In this document: positions 1 to 9,138 of the stretch, piece after piece
How positions within the stretch are numbered: the first letter of the stretch is position 1
How the letters are laid out: each line of letters starts with the position of its first letter
DNA from: Balneola sp.
GTDB lineage: Bacteria; Bacteroidota; Rhodothermia; Balneolales; Balneolaceae
Reading direction: 5' to 3'
Assembly: GCA_002694685.1 (NCBI GenBank)
Contig: NZMW01000004.1
Coordinates: 180,433 to 244,432 of the forward strand
DNA: 64,000 bases
Program-made: the position numbers and the translations under genes
Notes under the pieces: generated by a model
Databases searched by the model: none
Told to the model about the DNA's origin: nothing
What the model saw: only the letters and a program-made list of their open reading frames with translations

Positions 1-976
1 CGCCATCTACTTCCCGAGCCATTTCAAGCCTGTGTTCAACACCGGTAAAGCTTTTCAGGCTTTCGCGGATGGCTTCATTTTTAATTTCTGCAGCTCGGGC
101 TGCCAATGCTGTGGCAAGGCCATTACTTAAATTGTGCCGGCCTCGTAATCCTATTTCTTCTACTGGCATAAGTGGTTCTTCTTTGTCGTTGAATTTGAAG
201 ATGATATGATTGTCGCGAACAAACGCTCCTTCAGGGACTTCATTCGTATTTGAAAAAGCCCAAAGTTGGGGAGCAGATTGCTTTTGCTTTAGCTGTTCAA
301 CATGCTTTTGAATGATCGGGTCGTCATAATTAAAGATGAACCGATCATCCGCTGTCTGATTTTCTGTTATCCTGAATTTAGCCGCGGCATATGCCTCAAT
401 ACTATATTGATAGCGGTTCAGGTGGTCCGGAGTGATATTCAAAATCATACTCACGGACGGTTTAAAATCTTTGATATGATCAAGCTGAAAACTGCTGACT
501 TCAAGCAGGAAATCACCCTTATTGTTCTCAATTGTATCAGAAAAGGCTACACCAATATTTCCGGCAAGGGAATGATCTCGTTTAGCCGTACTCCAAACAT
601 GATCAAGCCAGTTTGCGACAGTTGTTTTACCGTTACTCCCTGTAACTGCAATAATATCCTGGTCAGTAAACCAGCCGGCAGCTTCAATTTCAGAAAACAC
701 TTCCTTTCCGTCATTAAAGTAATGCTGGATGATTGGTGATTCTGTTGGTACGCCAGGGCTCACAACTACAAAATCAGCTGACTTCGCTTTTTCGGTGTGT
801 CCATTTTCCTCATAAGGAATGTTGGCTTGATCCAATTTCTTTTTTCCATCTTCAGAAATCTGTCCGTAATCAGATACAAAAATATCCGCTCCTTTTTTCT
901 GAAGGAGGAGAGCAGCAGCAATGCCACTTTTGGCAGCGCCGATCACAACGATATGTGTGTTCTTAACTTCTCTCAT
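1..976 (-). CDS. murD: UDP-N-acetylmuramoyl-L-alanine--D-glutamate ligase (MurD), partial
   Basis: Cytoplasmic ligase that adds D-glutamate to UDP-MurNAc-L-Ala in peptidoglycan precursor synthesis. The gene starts at an ATG at 976-974 and runs off the left edge after about 325 codons, so roughly the last quarter (C-terminal ligase domain) is missing because of the window boundary, not a mutation. Visible are an N-terminal Rossmann-like nucleotide-binding start (VVIGAAKSG, about residues 10-18), the Mur ligase ATP loop GSNGKTT at about 113-119, and the central-domain motif NITPDHLNRY. The ATG overlaps the mraY stop as ATGA, so translation is probably coupled. It is the last gene of the dcw cluster inside the window. 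Identity is secure from motifs and position. Confidence 0.95.
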   Translation of the reverse strand, partial: MREVKNTHIVVIGAAKSGIAAALLLQKKGADIFVSDYGQISEDGKKKLDQANIPYEENGHTEKAKSADFVVVSPGVPTESPIIQHYFNDGKEVFSEIEAAGWFTDQDIIAVTGSNGKTTVANWLDHVWSTAKRDHSLAGNIGVAFSDTIENNKGDFLLEVSSFQLDHIKDFKPSVSMILNITPDHLNRYQYSIEAYAAAKFRITENQTADDRFIFNYDDPIIQKHVEQLKQKQSAPQLWAFSNTNEVPEGAFVRDNHIIFKFNDKEEPLMPVEEIGLRGRHNLSNGLATALAARAAEIKNEAIRESLKSFTGVEHRLEMAREVDG

Positions 977-2109
977 CGGATTTTTAGCGTCAACAGACTT
1001 AGAATTCCCAGTAAAACCGTGATAATCCAAAACCGAACAACAATCTTCTGTTCAGGCCACCCTTTCTTTTCATAATGATGATGGATAGGGGTCATCAGGA
1101 ATACCCGACGGCCTTCTCCATATTTTCGTTTGGTGTACTTGAAATAGGTTGTTTGAACAATCACGGACAGCGTTTCGAAAAAGAACACGCCGCAAATAAA
1201 AGGCAGTAATAATTCCTTATGAAGCATCAGGCCCAGGGCACCAAAAGCTCCCCCAAGTGCAAGCGAGCCAGTATCGCCCATAAAAACGGAAGCCGGGTTG
1301 GTGTTATACCACAAGAACCCAATACAAGCCCCAATTAGTGAGGCAGCAAAAATGGTGAGTTCTCCGGTTCCGGGGAGATAGATAATGTCTAGGTATCCAG
1401 AGGAATCAACCCGGCCGGATACGTAAGCAAAAATCGCAAATACAATTCCACAAATGGCAGATGTTCCGGCGGCAAGCCCATCAAGACCGTCCGTAAGATT
1501 CGTAGCATTACTTACTGCGGTTATTACAAAAACAGCGACGCCGAGGTAAATCATCCAGCCCAAGGTATCTCCGAAGTAGGCGTAATCAATGTTTACATTC
1601 TTCAGAAAGGGGACGGTAGAAAGTGAATTAAAGGTCTCAAAATCAGGGTGGAAGTACAGTACGGCTCCAACAACGAGGCCGACTATTACTTGTCCGGCAA
1701 TCTTAAACCAACCGGCGAGTCCACTTTTATCTTTCTTGACTACTTTTATGTAATCATCAATAAAACCAACAATACCCAGGGAGAGCACCACAAATACAAT
1801 GAGCCAGCTGTAGACGCTTTCCATTTTCATCCATAGGAGTGCTGGAATTACAATAGCCAAAATAATAATGACACCACCCATGGTTGGAGTTTCGCCTTTG
1901 GCAAGATGGCTGTCTAATCCAATGTCATCACGGATTACTTCACGCAATTGTAGCTTACTTAGCCAGTGAATGATTTTTTTACCCACAAAAAGGCTAATCA
2001 ATAGGGAAGTAACAGCTGCAAGAGCGGTACGGGTAGAAATAAAAGCCACTGCTCCGGTTCCAGGAACATTATAGGTGGTATCAAGCCATGTGAAGAGTTC
2101 GTGTAACAC
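973..2109 (-). CDS. mraY: phospho-N-acetylmuramoyl-pentapeptide-transferase (MraY)
   Basis: Integral membrane enzyme that transfers phospho-MurNAc-pentapeptide to undecaprenyl phosphate, forming lipid I. The 378 residues are of normal family length with about ten hydrophobic segments. Family signatures are present in order: GETPTMGG near residue 70, FIDDYIKVVKKDKSGL with the Asp pair, NLTDGLDGLA around 205-214, the FMGDTGSLALGG stretch around 275, and MTPIHHHYEKKGWPE near 340. The start is GTG at 2109-2107, which overlaps the murE TAG stop by one base (TAGTG); the N-terminus then aligns well with known MraY proteins. At its 3' end the stop overlaps the murD start. Confidence 0.97.
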   Translation of the reverse strand: MLHELFTWLDTTYNVPGTGAVAFISTRTALAAVTSLLISLFVGKKIIHWLSKLQLREVIRDDIGLDSHLAKGETPTMGGVIIILAIVIPALLWMKMESVYSWLIVFVVLSLGIVGFIDDYIKVVKKDKSGLAGWFKIAGQVIVGLVVGAVLYFHPDFETFNSLSTVPFLKNVNIDYAYFGDTLGWMIYLGVAVFVITAVSNATNLTDGLDGLAAGTSAICGIVFAIFAYVSGRVDSSGYLDIIYLPGTGELTIFAASLIGACIGFLWYNTNPASVFMGDTGSLALGGAFGALGLMLHKELLLPFICGVFFFETLSVIVQTTYFKYTKRKYGEGRRVFLMTPIHHHYEKKGWPEQKIVVRFWIITVLLGILSLLTLKIR

Positions 2110-3569
2110 TAATTCCCTCCCTTAGCTTTGGCCGTGAGAAATTCTTGTGCAATCTCGCGATCATCAAAGTGATGACGCTCACCATCTACTTCCTGATAAT
2201 CTTCATGACCTTTTCCGGCAATCAGTATAATTTCATCCGCAGAAGCGTCTTCAATTGCTTTTTGAATGGCTTCCTTGCGGTCAGTGATGCTTTTTACATT
2301 TCCTAAATCATCAAAGCCATCTAGAATATCAGCGATAATTAAATCTGGATTTTCAGATCTGGGATTATCACTGGTTACAATGATTTTGTCAGCAAAGGCC
2401 GCAGCGGCTTGAGCCATTTTCGGTCGTTTGCCGGAATCACGATCGCCACCGGCTCCAAAAATCACCGTTAGCTTTTGATGTTCATCCTTAACCGAAGAAA
2501 GGGTAGAGCAAACATTTTGAAGAGCGTCTGGTGTGTGGGCATAATCAACGATTACGACCGGCAGATTCGCTCCTTCAACAACAACAGGCTCCATTCGGCC
2601 TGCGGCTCCTTTTGCTTCGCCTAACGCTGTAGCAATATCTTTGGAAGCTAACCCGAGTGCTTTACAGATCAGAAAGGCTTCACCTACATTATAGGCATTA
2701 AAGGCTCCTACTAAAGGACTTTCAATTTTTTCTCCATCAATAACAATGGTGATTCCTTCGGGAGAATTCTTCAGTATATGTGAAGATTCATTGCCAAAGC
2801 TTAGAAGTGATCTCTTTGCTTTGCAGTCTTTCATCATGAAATTACCTTGAGCATCATCTGTATTTACAACTGCAGTTGATGATTCAGGGAGGTTATCGAA
2901 TAATATCTTTTTAGCCTTGGAGTATTCATCCAGCGTTTCATGATAATCGAGATGATCCTGGCTTAAGTTCGTGAAAGCAGCTACTTCAAAATCGAAACCG
3001 GCAACCCGATCTTGATCTAAGGCATGAGATGAAACTTCCATCACTAAATACTCTGATCCAGCTTCAACCATAGTTTTCATATCTCTGGCCAATTCAATAG
3101 GGTCAGAAGTAGTGAGCTTGCTGTCGAAAACGTCGTCTAAAATTCGTTTACTTACCGTTCCGAGTAGTGATGCTTTTTCTCCACAGGCACTCAAAACCTG
3201 ATAAACAAGAGTAGCTGTTGTTGTTTTACCATTGGTACCGGTTATACCAATCACTTTTAAATCCTTAGCAGGATAATCAGCGAAAGCCTGAGCAAGAGGT
3301 CCAGCCAGCTTCTGTGTGTCTTCGACTTCTATAATGCAGACATCGTCTTCCGTGTAATACGATTCTTCACAAATGATGACTTTAGCACCACGACCGATAG
3401 CATCTTCCAAAAACATATGCCCATCAACCTGAGTGCCGCGAATTGCGATAAAAACAGTTCCCTCTTTCACATCACGAGAGTCGATGGCAAACGTAGTTAT
3501 CTCTCCATCAAATTCTTTATTAGTGACGTGAAGCGGATTACAAATTTCTATGAGTTTATCTATCGTCAA
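2109..3569 (-). CDS. murE: UDP-N-acetylmuramoyl-L-alanyl-D-glutamate--2,6-diaminopimelate ligase (MurE)
   Basis: Cytoplasmic Mur ligase that adds the third residue of the stem peptide. The 486 residues show the N-terminal DSR-containing domain, the ATP loop GTNGKTTT at about 111-118, HTPDALQNV, and a C-terminal DNPRSENP motif. The DNPR motif is the known marker of meso-diaminopimelate specificity, so the cell wall is inferred to be of the mDAP type. An in-frame TAA (the ftsI stop) lies directly upstream of position 3569, so the TTG at 3569-3567 is the furthest possible start and fits the family N-terminus; no good ATG lies close by. It follows ftsI with no gap and overlaps the GTG of mraY. 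Confidence 0.96.
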   Translation of the reverse strand: MTIDKLIEICNPLHVTNKEFDGEITTFAIDSRDVKEGTVFIAIRGTQVDGHMFLEDAIGRGAKVIICEESYYTEDDVCIIEVEDTQKLAGPLAQAFADYPAKDLKVIGITGTNGKTTTATLVYQVLSACGEKASLLGTVSKRILDDVFDSKLTTSDPIELARDMKTMVEAGSEYLVMEVSSHALDQDRVAGFDFEVAAFTNLSQDHLDYHETLDEYSKAKKILFDNLPESSTAVVNTDDAQGNFMMKDCKAKRSLLSFGNESSHILKNSPEGITIVIDGEKIESPLVGAFNAYNVGEAFLICKALGLASKDIATALGEAKGAAGRMEPVVVEGANLPVVIVDYAHTPDALQNVCSTLSSVKDEHQKLTVIFGAGGDRDSGKRPKMAQAAAAFADKIIVTSDNPRSENPDLIIADILDGFDDLGNVKSITDRKEAIQKAIEDASADEIILIAGKGHEDYQEVDGERHHFDDREIAQEFLTAKAKGGN

Positions 3570-5741
3570 TTATCGCTTGTCTGTTTGAGTGAGTAATTCC
3601 AATGATCTCGCTTTGCCGCGAACGGTTACGGTATATCCCTTTCGAAGCAGTTGTCCCTTTTTGGGATACTGCGCAAATACGGTTCCTGAACCAATGATTT
3701 CAGTTTCAAGACCGCGTTCGGTAAGTAAATTTGTGGCCTGACGCATATTCATGCCAATCAGGTCTGGGATTTCGGAGTAGCCGTCTTTTACTTTTGCACT
3801 ATCAGAAGCAGCATAAGTTTCCGACAAAGTGAGAGAAATTTCTTGCCCAATGAGTATTTCTGTTCCGGCTTCAGGAGTTTGTTCTGTGATGTATCCTGAT
3901 TTACCGTCTATTTCATAAGAAAGATTTAAACTGGTGAGGAGATTTTTTGCCTGTTTTTGAGTAAGTCCTTTCAGGAAGGGAACTTGAGCAAAGAGAGGTT
4001 CTTCATCTGCACTTCCTTTCATATTCTGCTGAATATTATTGTCTAACCCTGCAATACGCTTGGCAATGTTTCGGAAAATTGGAGCTGCTGTATATCCGCC
4101 GTAACCGCTTGTCTTAGGTTCATCAAGAAGAATAAAGCATACATATTGTGGGTCGTCTACAGGAAAAAATCCAACAAAAGAACCTCGATAATTATTGGTA
4201 TAGCGCCCCTTAACTACTTTTTTAGCCGTACCGGTTTTACCGGCAATTCGGAGCCCATTAACCTGCGCAAGATCACCGGTTCCAGAATCAGTAACTACAC
4301 TTTCAAATACAGGATATAATTTCTCCAAAGTGGATGTTTTGGCAATTCGCCGAATTTCAACAGGCTCATGCTTTGAAACTACTTCTCCATTTTTGTCCTC
4401 AATGCGCTCAACCAAATAAGGACGCATCATCCGGCCATCGTTTGCAAATGCCGCATAAGCCTGAGCAATCTGCAGGGGAGTGGTTTGAATTTCATAACCG
4501 TGTGACATCCAGGGCAGCGTTACCAAACTCCATTCATAGGGTTTAGCAAGCCGGCCTTCAACTTCACCTGTAAGATCAATGTTTGTGCTCGATCCAAAAC
4601 CCATATTGCGTGCATACTGATAGAACACTTCTTTGTCCATTCTCATAGCCAGTTCGGCTGTAGCGACGTTCGAAGATTTTTGAATTACTTCCTGGAAAGT
4701 CAGATTTCCGAGCGGGTCGTGATCTCTTAGGACTAAATCATGAATTACAACTTCGCCATTTTCAGGGGTTTCGATGATCTCGTCAAAATCAACAACACCT
4801 TGTTCTACTGCGGCGATTGCAGTTACCAGCTTAAAGGTGGAGCCGGGTTCAATCATATCAGAAATAGCAAAATTACGACGATTTTCTTCTTCAACGCTTC
4901 CCGGGTAATTAGGATCATAAGTAGGGTAATTCGCCAAAGCTTTAATAGCTCCTGTTCGGGGATCCATGATGATGCCCGTTCCGTAATTAGCCAGATGTTT
5001 ATCAACACCGGCTTTAAGTTCATCTTCCAAAATAGCCTGTAAGTAGGCATCTATAGTGGTGTGGAGTGAGTAGCCGTTGCGCGGAAGTTTTTTAGGAGCA
5101 CCGACATATTCAAAAATTCTGTTAAAAGGATCACGACGAACCTGACGAACGCCATCTTCACCCTTTAGCTCATCATTATAATAGGCTTCAAGTCCAATTC
5201 GGCCATTGGTCTCATGATTTACAAAACCGAGTGCATGGGCTCCTAAAGACCCAAATGTATATTTCCGGCGGTAATTCTCTTCAAGGATAACTCCGTCTAA
5301 GTCAAGAGCTCTGATTTCATCTTTGGCAACAACAGAAAGATTTGTTTCCAATACGATGTATCGAGATCGAGAAGGAGCGGAATTGATTTTGGATCGATAA
5401 AATGAAACCGGCTTATTTGTTAAAGCAGCTAATTTGGTAGTCAGTAAAGCAACTTGTTCTTTAGGGACACCAACTTTCCCATCTACCGTTACTTTAGGAT
5501 CAAAAGCGAGCTTATAATCTACAGCGTTAGTAGCTAATAGAGTGCCATTGGCATCATATATATTTCCACGCTGGGCAGGAATAGGAATTTGATCGACCGC
5601 TTGTTTGCTCCAAAGCGCGCGAAGTTCTTCTCCTTCAAAGTAATTGATCCGGATTAACTGGAAACCCAGTGCGCAAGGGATGAGAAGTATCAACCCAAGA
5701 ACGATAAACATTCGGCTTAATATGGCAGTGCGTTCATCCAT
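3570..5741 (-). CDS. ftsI: penicillin-binding protein, FtsI-type transpeptidase with two PASTA domains
   Basis: Class B penicillin-binding protein that cross-links septal peptidoglycan in the periplasm. An N-terminal membrane anchor (about residues 11-29) is followed by the dimerisation domain with the RGNIYD motif (58-63) and the transpeptidase domain with its three hallmarks: STFK at 301-304 (Ser301 nucleophile), SSN at 356-358 and KTGT at 502-505. Two PASTA domains follow at about 585-640 and 655-708, which makes the protein (723 residues) longer than proteobacterial FtsI. Position between ftsL and murE in the dcw cluster supports the division role. The ATG at 5741 is preceded by only four bases after the ftsL stop. 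Confidence 0.95.
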   Translation of the reverse strand: MDERTAILSRMFIVLGLILLIPCALGFQLIRINYFEGEELRALWSKQAVDQIPIPAQRGNIYDANGTLLATNAVDYKLAFDPKVTVDGKVGVPKEQVALLTTKLAALTNKPVSFYRSKINSAPSRSRYIVLETNLSVVAKDEIRALDLDGVILEENYRRKYTFGSLGAHALGFVNHETNGRIGLEAYYNDELKGEDGVRQVRRDPFNRIFEYVGAPKKLPRNGYSLHTTIDAYLQAILEDELKAGVDKHLANYGTGIIMDPRTGAIKALANYPTYDPNYPGSVEEENRRNFAISDMIEPGSTFKLVTAIAAVEQGVVDFDEIIETPENGEVVIHDLVLRDHDPLGNLTFQEVIQKSSNVATAELAMRMDKEVFYQYARNMGFGSSTNIDLTGEVEGRLAKPYEWSLVTLPWMSHGYEIQTTPLQIAQAYAAFANDGRMMRPYLVERIEDKNGEVVSKHEPVEIRRIAKTSTLEKLYPVFESVVTDSGTGDLAQVNGLRIAGKTGTAKKVVKGRYTNNYRGSFVGFFPVDDPQYVCFILLDEPKTSGYGGYTAAPIFRNIAKRIAGLDNNIQQNMKGSADEEPLFAQVPFLKGLTQKQAKNLLTSLNLSYEIDGKSGYITEQTPEAGTEILIGQEISLTLSETYAASDSAKVKDGYSEIPDLIGMNMRQATNLLTERGLETEIIGSGTVFAQYPKKGQLLRKGYTVTVRGKARSLELLTQTDKR

Positions 5742-5745
5742 CTGA

Positions 5746-6156
5746 TTACTCCTTTATGATGATGACTTTATCTGCCGGACCGCCGTTTACAAAGCCTTGT
5801 TCTTCGGCTTTACGGTAAATCTCCGCAGGACCAATCATTCGGTCATGGCGAAGTTTAAGCTCATCGTATTGAGCCCGGGCGCGATTGTATTCTGCTTCCA
5901 GCGTCTGTACTTCTTCGAGAAGTTGCTGAGTAGCAAATACGTGGGTAAGATAGAGCAAACCTAATGCCCCGATGATGATACTTCCTACAATCACCTTCCA
6001 GGGTTTGACCTTGGGGAGGCCAATTTTAGTGCTTGCCTTACCCGTATGCTTTGCCTGACGTTTGTTTTTTGGGGAGGAAGATTTATTGTCGGGCAAAGAT
6101 ACTTTGCGAAGGTTTGGGCGAATGTCATGCTTTTTAAGTGGGGATTGCACGATCAT
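5746..6156 (-). CDS. ftsL: FtsL-like cell division protein
   Basis: Small bitopic membrane protein of the divisome. The 136 residues have a basic, cytoplasmic N-terminal tail (about 1-55), one transmembrane segment (about 56-74) and a periplasmic coiled-coil-like stretch rich in Leu, Glu and Arg (about 76-110), which is the FtsL layout. Sequence similarity in this family is low, so the call rests on topology and on position between rsmH and ftsI. The ATG at 6156-6154 overlaps the rsmH TGA as ATGA. In this family FtsL pairs with FtsB and FtsQ; neither gene is inside the window. Confidence 0.82.
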   Translation of the reverse strand: MIVQSPLKKHDIRPNLRKVSLPDNKSSSPKNKRQAKHTGKASTKIGLPKVKPWKVIVGSIIIGALGLLYLTHVFATQQLLEEVQTLEAEYNRARAQYDELKLRHDRMIGPAEIYRKAEEQGFVNGGPADKVIIIKE

Positions 6157-7079
6157 GATCCGCCCCCTTCTACTTTTTCAGCAATCCGGAGTTTAGCGCT
6201 CCGGGATGCTGGATTTACGGAAACCTCTTCTTCTTTGGGGGTAATAACCTGTTTAGTAACAGGCGTTATTGGGGATATCGGGTTTCCGTAAAAGTCTTTC
6301 TCAATTTTGCCTTCAAAGTTACCGGCTTTAAAAAAACGTTTAACAATGCGGTCTTCGAGGGAGTGGTACGAAATAGCAACAATACGTCCGCCGGGCTTCA
6401 AAACTTCGAGCGATTCTTCCATCACTCGTTCCAACATATCCAGTTCGCGATTTACTTCAATGCGAATTCCCTGAAATACTCGTGCAAGAGATTTTATCTC
6501 ATATCGCTTGTTCACGACTTCGGAAACAACTTTCTGTAATTCACCAGTTGTTTCGATAGGGCGGTTTTCAATAATTGCGCGGGCAATCGGGCGACTTTGT
6601 TTTTCTTCGCCGTAGTGAAAGATCACATCACGCAGCTTTTCGTACTCATATTCATTTACCACCTGATACGCAGAAACTCCGGAAAGATTTCCCATCCTCA
6701 TGTCGAGCGGACCATCTTCCTGAAAACTAAATCCCCGTTCCGCTTCCTTAATCTGATGAGTTGAAACACCTAAATCTAATAGGATTCCGGCTATCTGACC
6801 GTGGGTTTGGGGAGGTAGAAGAGTGGCCAGATAGCCGAAATTTCCTTTTATGGGGATAAAGCGAGGGTCATTACCAATATTTGCTGAAGCAGCTTCAAGT
6901 GCTTCATCGTCTTGGTCGATACCATAAAGCCTTCCATCTTCGCCGAGGTGTTTTAAAATTTCTTTGGAATGTCCACCACCTCCAAGAGTGCCATCTACAT
7001 AGATGCCATCCTTGTCCGTGATGAGGCCCTCAACGGATTCATTTAATAAAACCGGGATATGTTGGTGATATGTAGTCAT
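6153..7079 (-). CDS. rsmH: 16S rRNA (cytosine(1402)-N(4))-methyltransferase (RsmH/MraW)
   Basis: SAM-dependent enzyme that methylates N4 of C1402 in 16S rRNA. The glycine-rich SAM site DGTLGGGGHS lies near the N-terminus, with the family motifs LLDLGVSTHQ, ERGFSFQEDGPLDMRM and YHSLEDRIVKRFF following in order. Two starts are possible: ATG at 7091, overlapping mraZ by 11 bases, or ATG at 7079, one base after the mraZ stop. The second gives the family-like start MTTYHQHIPVLL and is used here; the first would add four residues. It is the second gene of the dcw cluster. Confidence 0.95.
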   Translation of the reverse strand: MTTYHQHIPVLLNESVEGLITDKDGIYVDGTLGGGGHSKEILKHLGEDGRLYGIDQDDEALEAASANIGNDPRFIPIKGNFGYLATLLPPQTHGQIAGILLDLGVSTHQIKEAERGFSFQEDGPLDMRMGNLSGVSAYQVVNEYEYEKLRDVIFHYGEEKQSRPIARAIIENRPIETTGELQKVVSEVVNKRYEIKSLARVFQGIRIEVNRELDMLERVMEESLEVLKPGGRIVAISYHSLEDRIVKRFFKAGNFEGKIEKDFYGNPISPITPVTKQVITPKEEEVSVNPASRSAKLRIAEKVEGGGS

Positions 7080-7080
7080 C

Positions 7081-7548
7081 TCAAGCAACATCGGTTTCAG
7101 GATTATCTCCCATCACTTGTTCAAAAATTTCTTCAAAGGCTCCGTCGTCGAGGGCAGCATCAGCTTCCTCTAATTTAGCCGGGTCCCACACCTCTATATA
7201 TTCACCCATTCCAAGGAATACCGCTTTGCCGTTGATGGCAGCATATTCTGTGAGGTCGGAAGGCAGGGCAATACGGTTTTGCTTGTCAAGGGACACGTCT
7301 TCCGCATAGCGCAGAAAATTTCTTTTAGCGAGTCGGCCTTTTTTGGTGAAGTTATTTATGCGGGATAGTTTTTCTTCAACATGAGACCACTCATCTTCGG
7401 GGTATAAATAAAGGCAGGATTCCTGACCGCGTACAATAGTAAAGCGTTCTTGTGCGGAAGGACTCAAAGATTTGCGTAACTTGGCAGGGAAGGCCACGCG
7501 GCCTTTGGCATCTATACTATGCTCGTATTGTCCTTTAAAACTTGGCAC
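7081..7548 (-). CDS. mraZ: division/cell wall cluster transcriptional repressor MraZ
   Basis: DNA-binding regulator of the dcw cluster. The 155 residues contain two AbrB-like SpoVT half-domains, around residues 5-50 (HSIDAKGRVAFPAKLR) and 80-125 (VSLDKQNRIALPSDL), the standard MraZ duplication. The start is GTG at 7548-7546 with an AGGGA ribosome site a few bases upstream. MraZ proteins of this family are known to bind TGGGN repeats in front of their own gene; exactly such repeats lie 50-80 bases upstream here, so autorepression is inferred. First gene of the operon through murD. Confidence 0.96.
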   Translation of the reverse strand: MPSFKGQYEHSIDAKGRVAFPAKLRKSLSPSAQERFTIVRGQESCLYLYPEDEWSHVEEKLSRINNFTKKGRLAKRNFLRYAEDVSLDKQNRIALPSDLTEYAAINGKAVFLGMGEYIEVWDPAKLEEADAALDDGAFEEIFEQVMGDNPETDVA

Positions 7549-7600
7549 GATATCCCTGCGTGATTTTAGATTGCTTATATATAAGGTGAAAAAGAGAAGT

Positions 7601-7625
7601 CCCCACTATCTCCCACTTCACCCCA
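7601..7625 (-). promoter_or_regulatory. MraZ operator: three TGGGN boxes at 10-bp spacing
   Basis: Read on the minus strand, TGGGG, TGGGA and TGGGG occur at 7625-7621, 7615-7611 and 7605-7601, each start exactly 10 bases from the next. This is the known MraZ binding pattern (direct TGGGN repeats with 5-base spacers). A degenerate fourth GGGTA lies at 7635-7631. The boxes sit just downstream of the predicted -10 element, where binding would block transcription. Confidence 0.85.
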
Positions 7626-7626
7626 C

Positions 7627-7656
7627 AATGTACCCTAAAGAACCACTTTGTGTCAA
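7627..7656 (-). promoter_or_regulatory. predicted dcw operon promoter
   Basis: On the minus strand a perfect TTGACA (7656-7651) is followed after 18 bases by TACATT (7632-7627), continuing as TACATTG, which also resembles the Bacteroidota -7 element TAnnTTTG with one T missing. The site is about 80-110 bases upstream of the mraZ GTG and directly abuts the MraZ boxes. Prediction from sequence only. The remainder of the gap, 7657-7935, holds no gene or clear signal that I can see. Confidence 0.6.
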
Positions 7657-7935
7657 GAGGTTTCCCTGAGAAAGTTTAAAAATAGCGTAGGTGCGTTTTT
7701 TGACAGCTGGGGCAAGTTTTTGATTAGCTTAACATATCTTGCATATATGTAGCGCAGAATGGCTTTTTTATGATTAGCTCAAAAGTCAGTGCGGAGAAAT
7801 TACTGAAAAAATAGCCTGGTGGGAGAGAGTGGTAGACTTTTTAGAGGTGCTAGAAAAACACGCCAAATTGATCGAATTTCAAACAGATTTAGGGTCCAGC
7901 TTTAGCAGTCTTTTGCTCGGTCAGGAAATATAGTA

Positions 7936-9081
7936 TTAGTTCTCAAGCAGATTATATTTCTTCATAATTTCTAAAACTTCAGGAATTGGAAGAGCTTCCT
8001 GAGTATGTCCGCGATCTCCGGTTATTGTGGTTGCCATAAATAGGGAATTTAAAATGGCTTCTTCAGTAGCTTCTACTGCTGCAAGAAAAAGCGGGGTGGT
8101 GGCTGAGTTTTCGAGTTCGGTATAAGTTTGAGTTGATCCAGAATTTCCGGTTTCGATTCTAACATCTTCACTCGTTGAAAACGCGATCACATAATCGCCA
8201 CTTCCATTAGAGGCAAAACCACCAACACGGGCAATTCCAAGTAAAGCTCTTTTGGCGAGTCGTTCTAAATTTCTTGAAAGGAGGGGAGCATCAGTAGCCA
8301 CAATAATCATGATAGAGCCGTCCACATCATAAGGTACTGCACTTGCTAGGTAGTGATTCTCAAGTTCTTCCCCAACCGGCGCTCCGTTTATAGTTAGCAC
8401 TCCTCCAAAATTAGACTGAACCAAAACGCCAACAGTGTACCCTCCCAGCTTTTCAGGGAGCTGCCGAGAAGAAGTCCCAATTCCACCTTTAAAACCCAGC
8501 GCTGAAGTTCCAGATCCGGCACCAACAGAACCTTCTTCAACAGATCCTGTTTTAGCATTTTGGATAGCTTCGGAAACATGCTCCATAGTAATGTGCCGAC
8601 CTCGGATATCATTCAACCAGCCATCATTGGTTTCTCCAACTACCGGATTTACTGATCGCACATTTTCATTACCGGCCTGATTTAAGATATAATCAGTAAT
8701 TCCATTGGCTACGGTATGAATACTCAATGTATTGGTTAGACCAATAGGTGTTTCAATTTCACCCAACTCTCTGATCTGTGTAAACCCCAATGCTTTTCCA
8801 TATCCATTACCTACATATACTGCCGCAGGTACCCGGCTTTTAAATACATCGCCCTGATGAGGGAAAATCATTGTTACACCGGTTCGGATATTTTCGCCTT
8901 CTATAACCGTTGCATGCCCCACACTTACCCCATCTGCATCAGTGATAGCATTGATAGGTCCAGGTGTTAGGATTCCCGGTTTGATACCAAGGTCTCTGGC
9001 GCGTTGGCGGTCTTGGGAATAAGAAGTATTTGTAGCTAACGTAAGAGCTAGAAAAACTAAAAGTGTTTTCATAAAAATCAT
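7936..9081 (-). CDS. P1 family (DmpA-like) peptidase, exported
   Basis: N-terminal nucleophile peptidase of the DmpA/BapA type, which act as aminopeptidases on L-, D- or beta-peptides. A signal peptide (about residues 1-22, hydrophobic core after MKTLLVF) points to the periplasm. Family motifs GVSVGHATV, GAGSGTSALGFKGGIGTSSR and the junction DG/SIMIIVATDAPLL are present. DmpA matures by cutting before a Ser; the matching bond here is Gly255-Ser256, leaving a 126-residue beta chain, close to the DmpA value of 125. An alternative ATG at 9072 (three codons later) gives a tidier signal peptide. It lies downstream of hom on the same strand with a 57-base gap; its natural substrate cannot be read from the sequence. 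Confidence 0.88.
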   Translation of the reverse strand: MIFMKTLLVFLALTLATNTSYSQDRQRARDLGIKPGILTPGPINAITDADGVSVGHATVIEGENIRTGVTMIFPHQGDVFKSRVPAAVYVGNGYGKALGFTQIRELGEIETPIGLTNTLSIHTVANGITDYILNQAGNENVRSVNPVVGETNDGWLNDIRGRHITMEHVSEAIQNAKTGSVEEGSVGAGSGTSALGFKGGIGTSSRQLPEKLGGYTVGVLVQSNFGGVLTINGAPVGEELENHYLASAVPYDVDGSIMIIVATDAPLLSRNLERLAKRALLGIARVGGFASNGSGDYVIAFSTSEDVRIETGNSGSTQTYTELENSATTPLFLAAVEATEEAILNSLFMATTITGDRGHTQEALPIPEVLEIMKKYNLLEN

Positions 9082-9138
9082 GATCTGAAATTTAGATTAC
9101 AATAACTCAGATCAGATTCGAAATCAAAAATAGATTTA

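Noticed and set aside
302..1075. Open frames on the plus strand across the murD end and the mraY end
   Set aside because: They are antisense to clear murD and mraY coding, carry no recognisable domain and have no start signal; shadows of the real genes.
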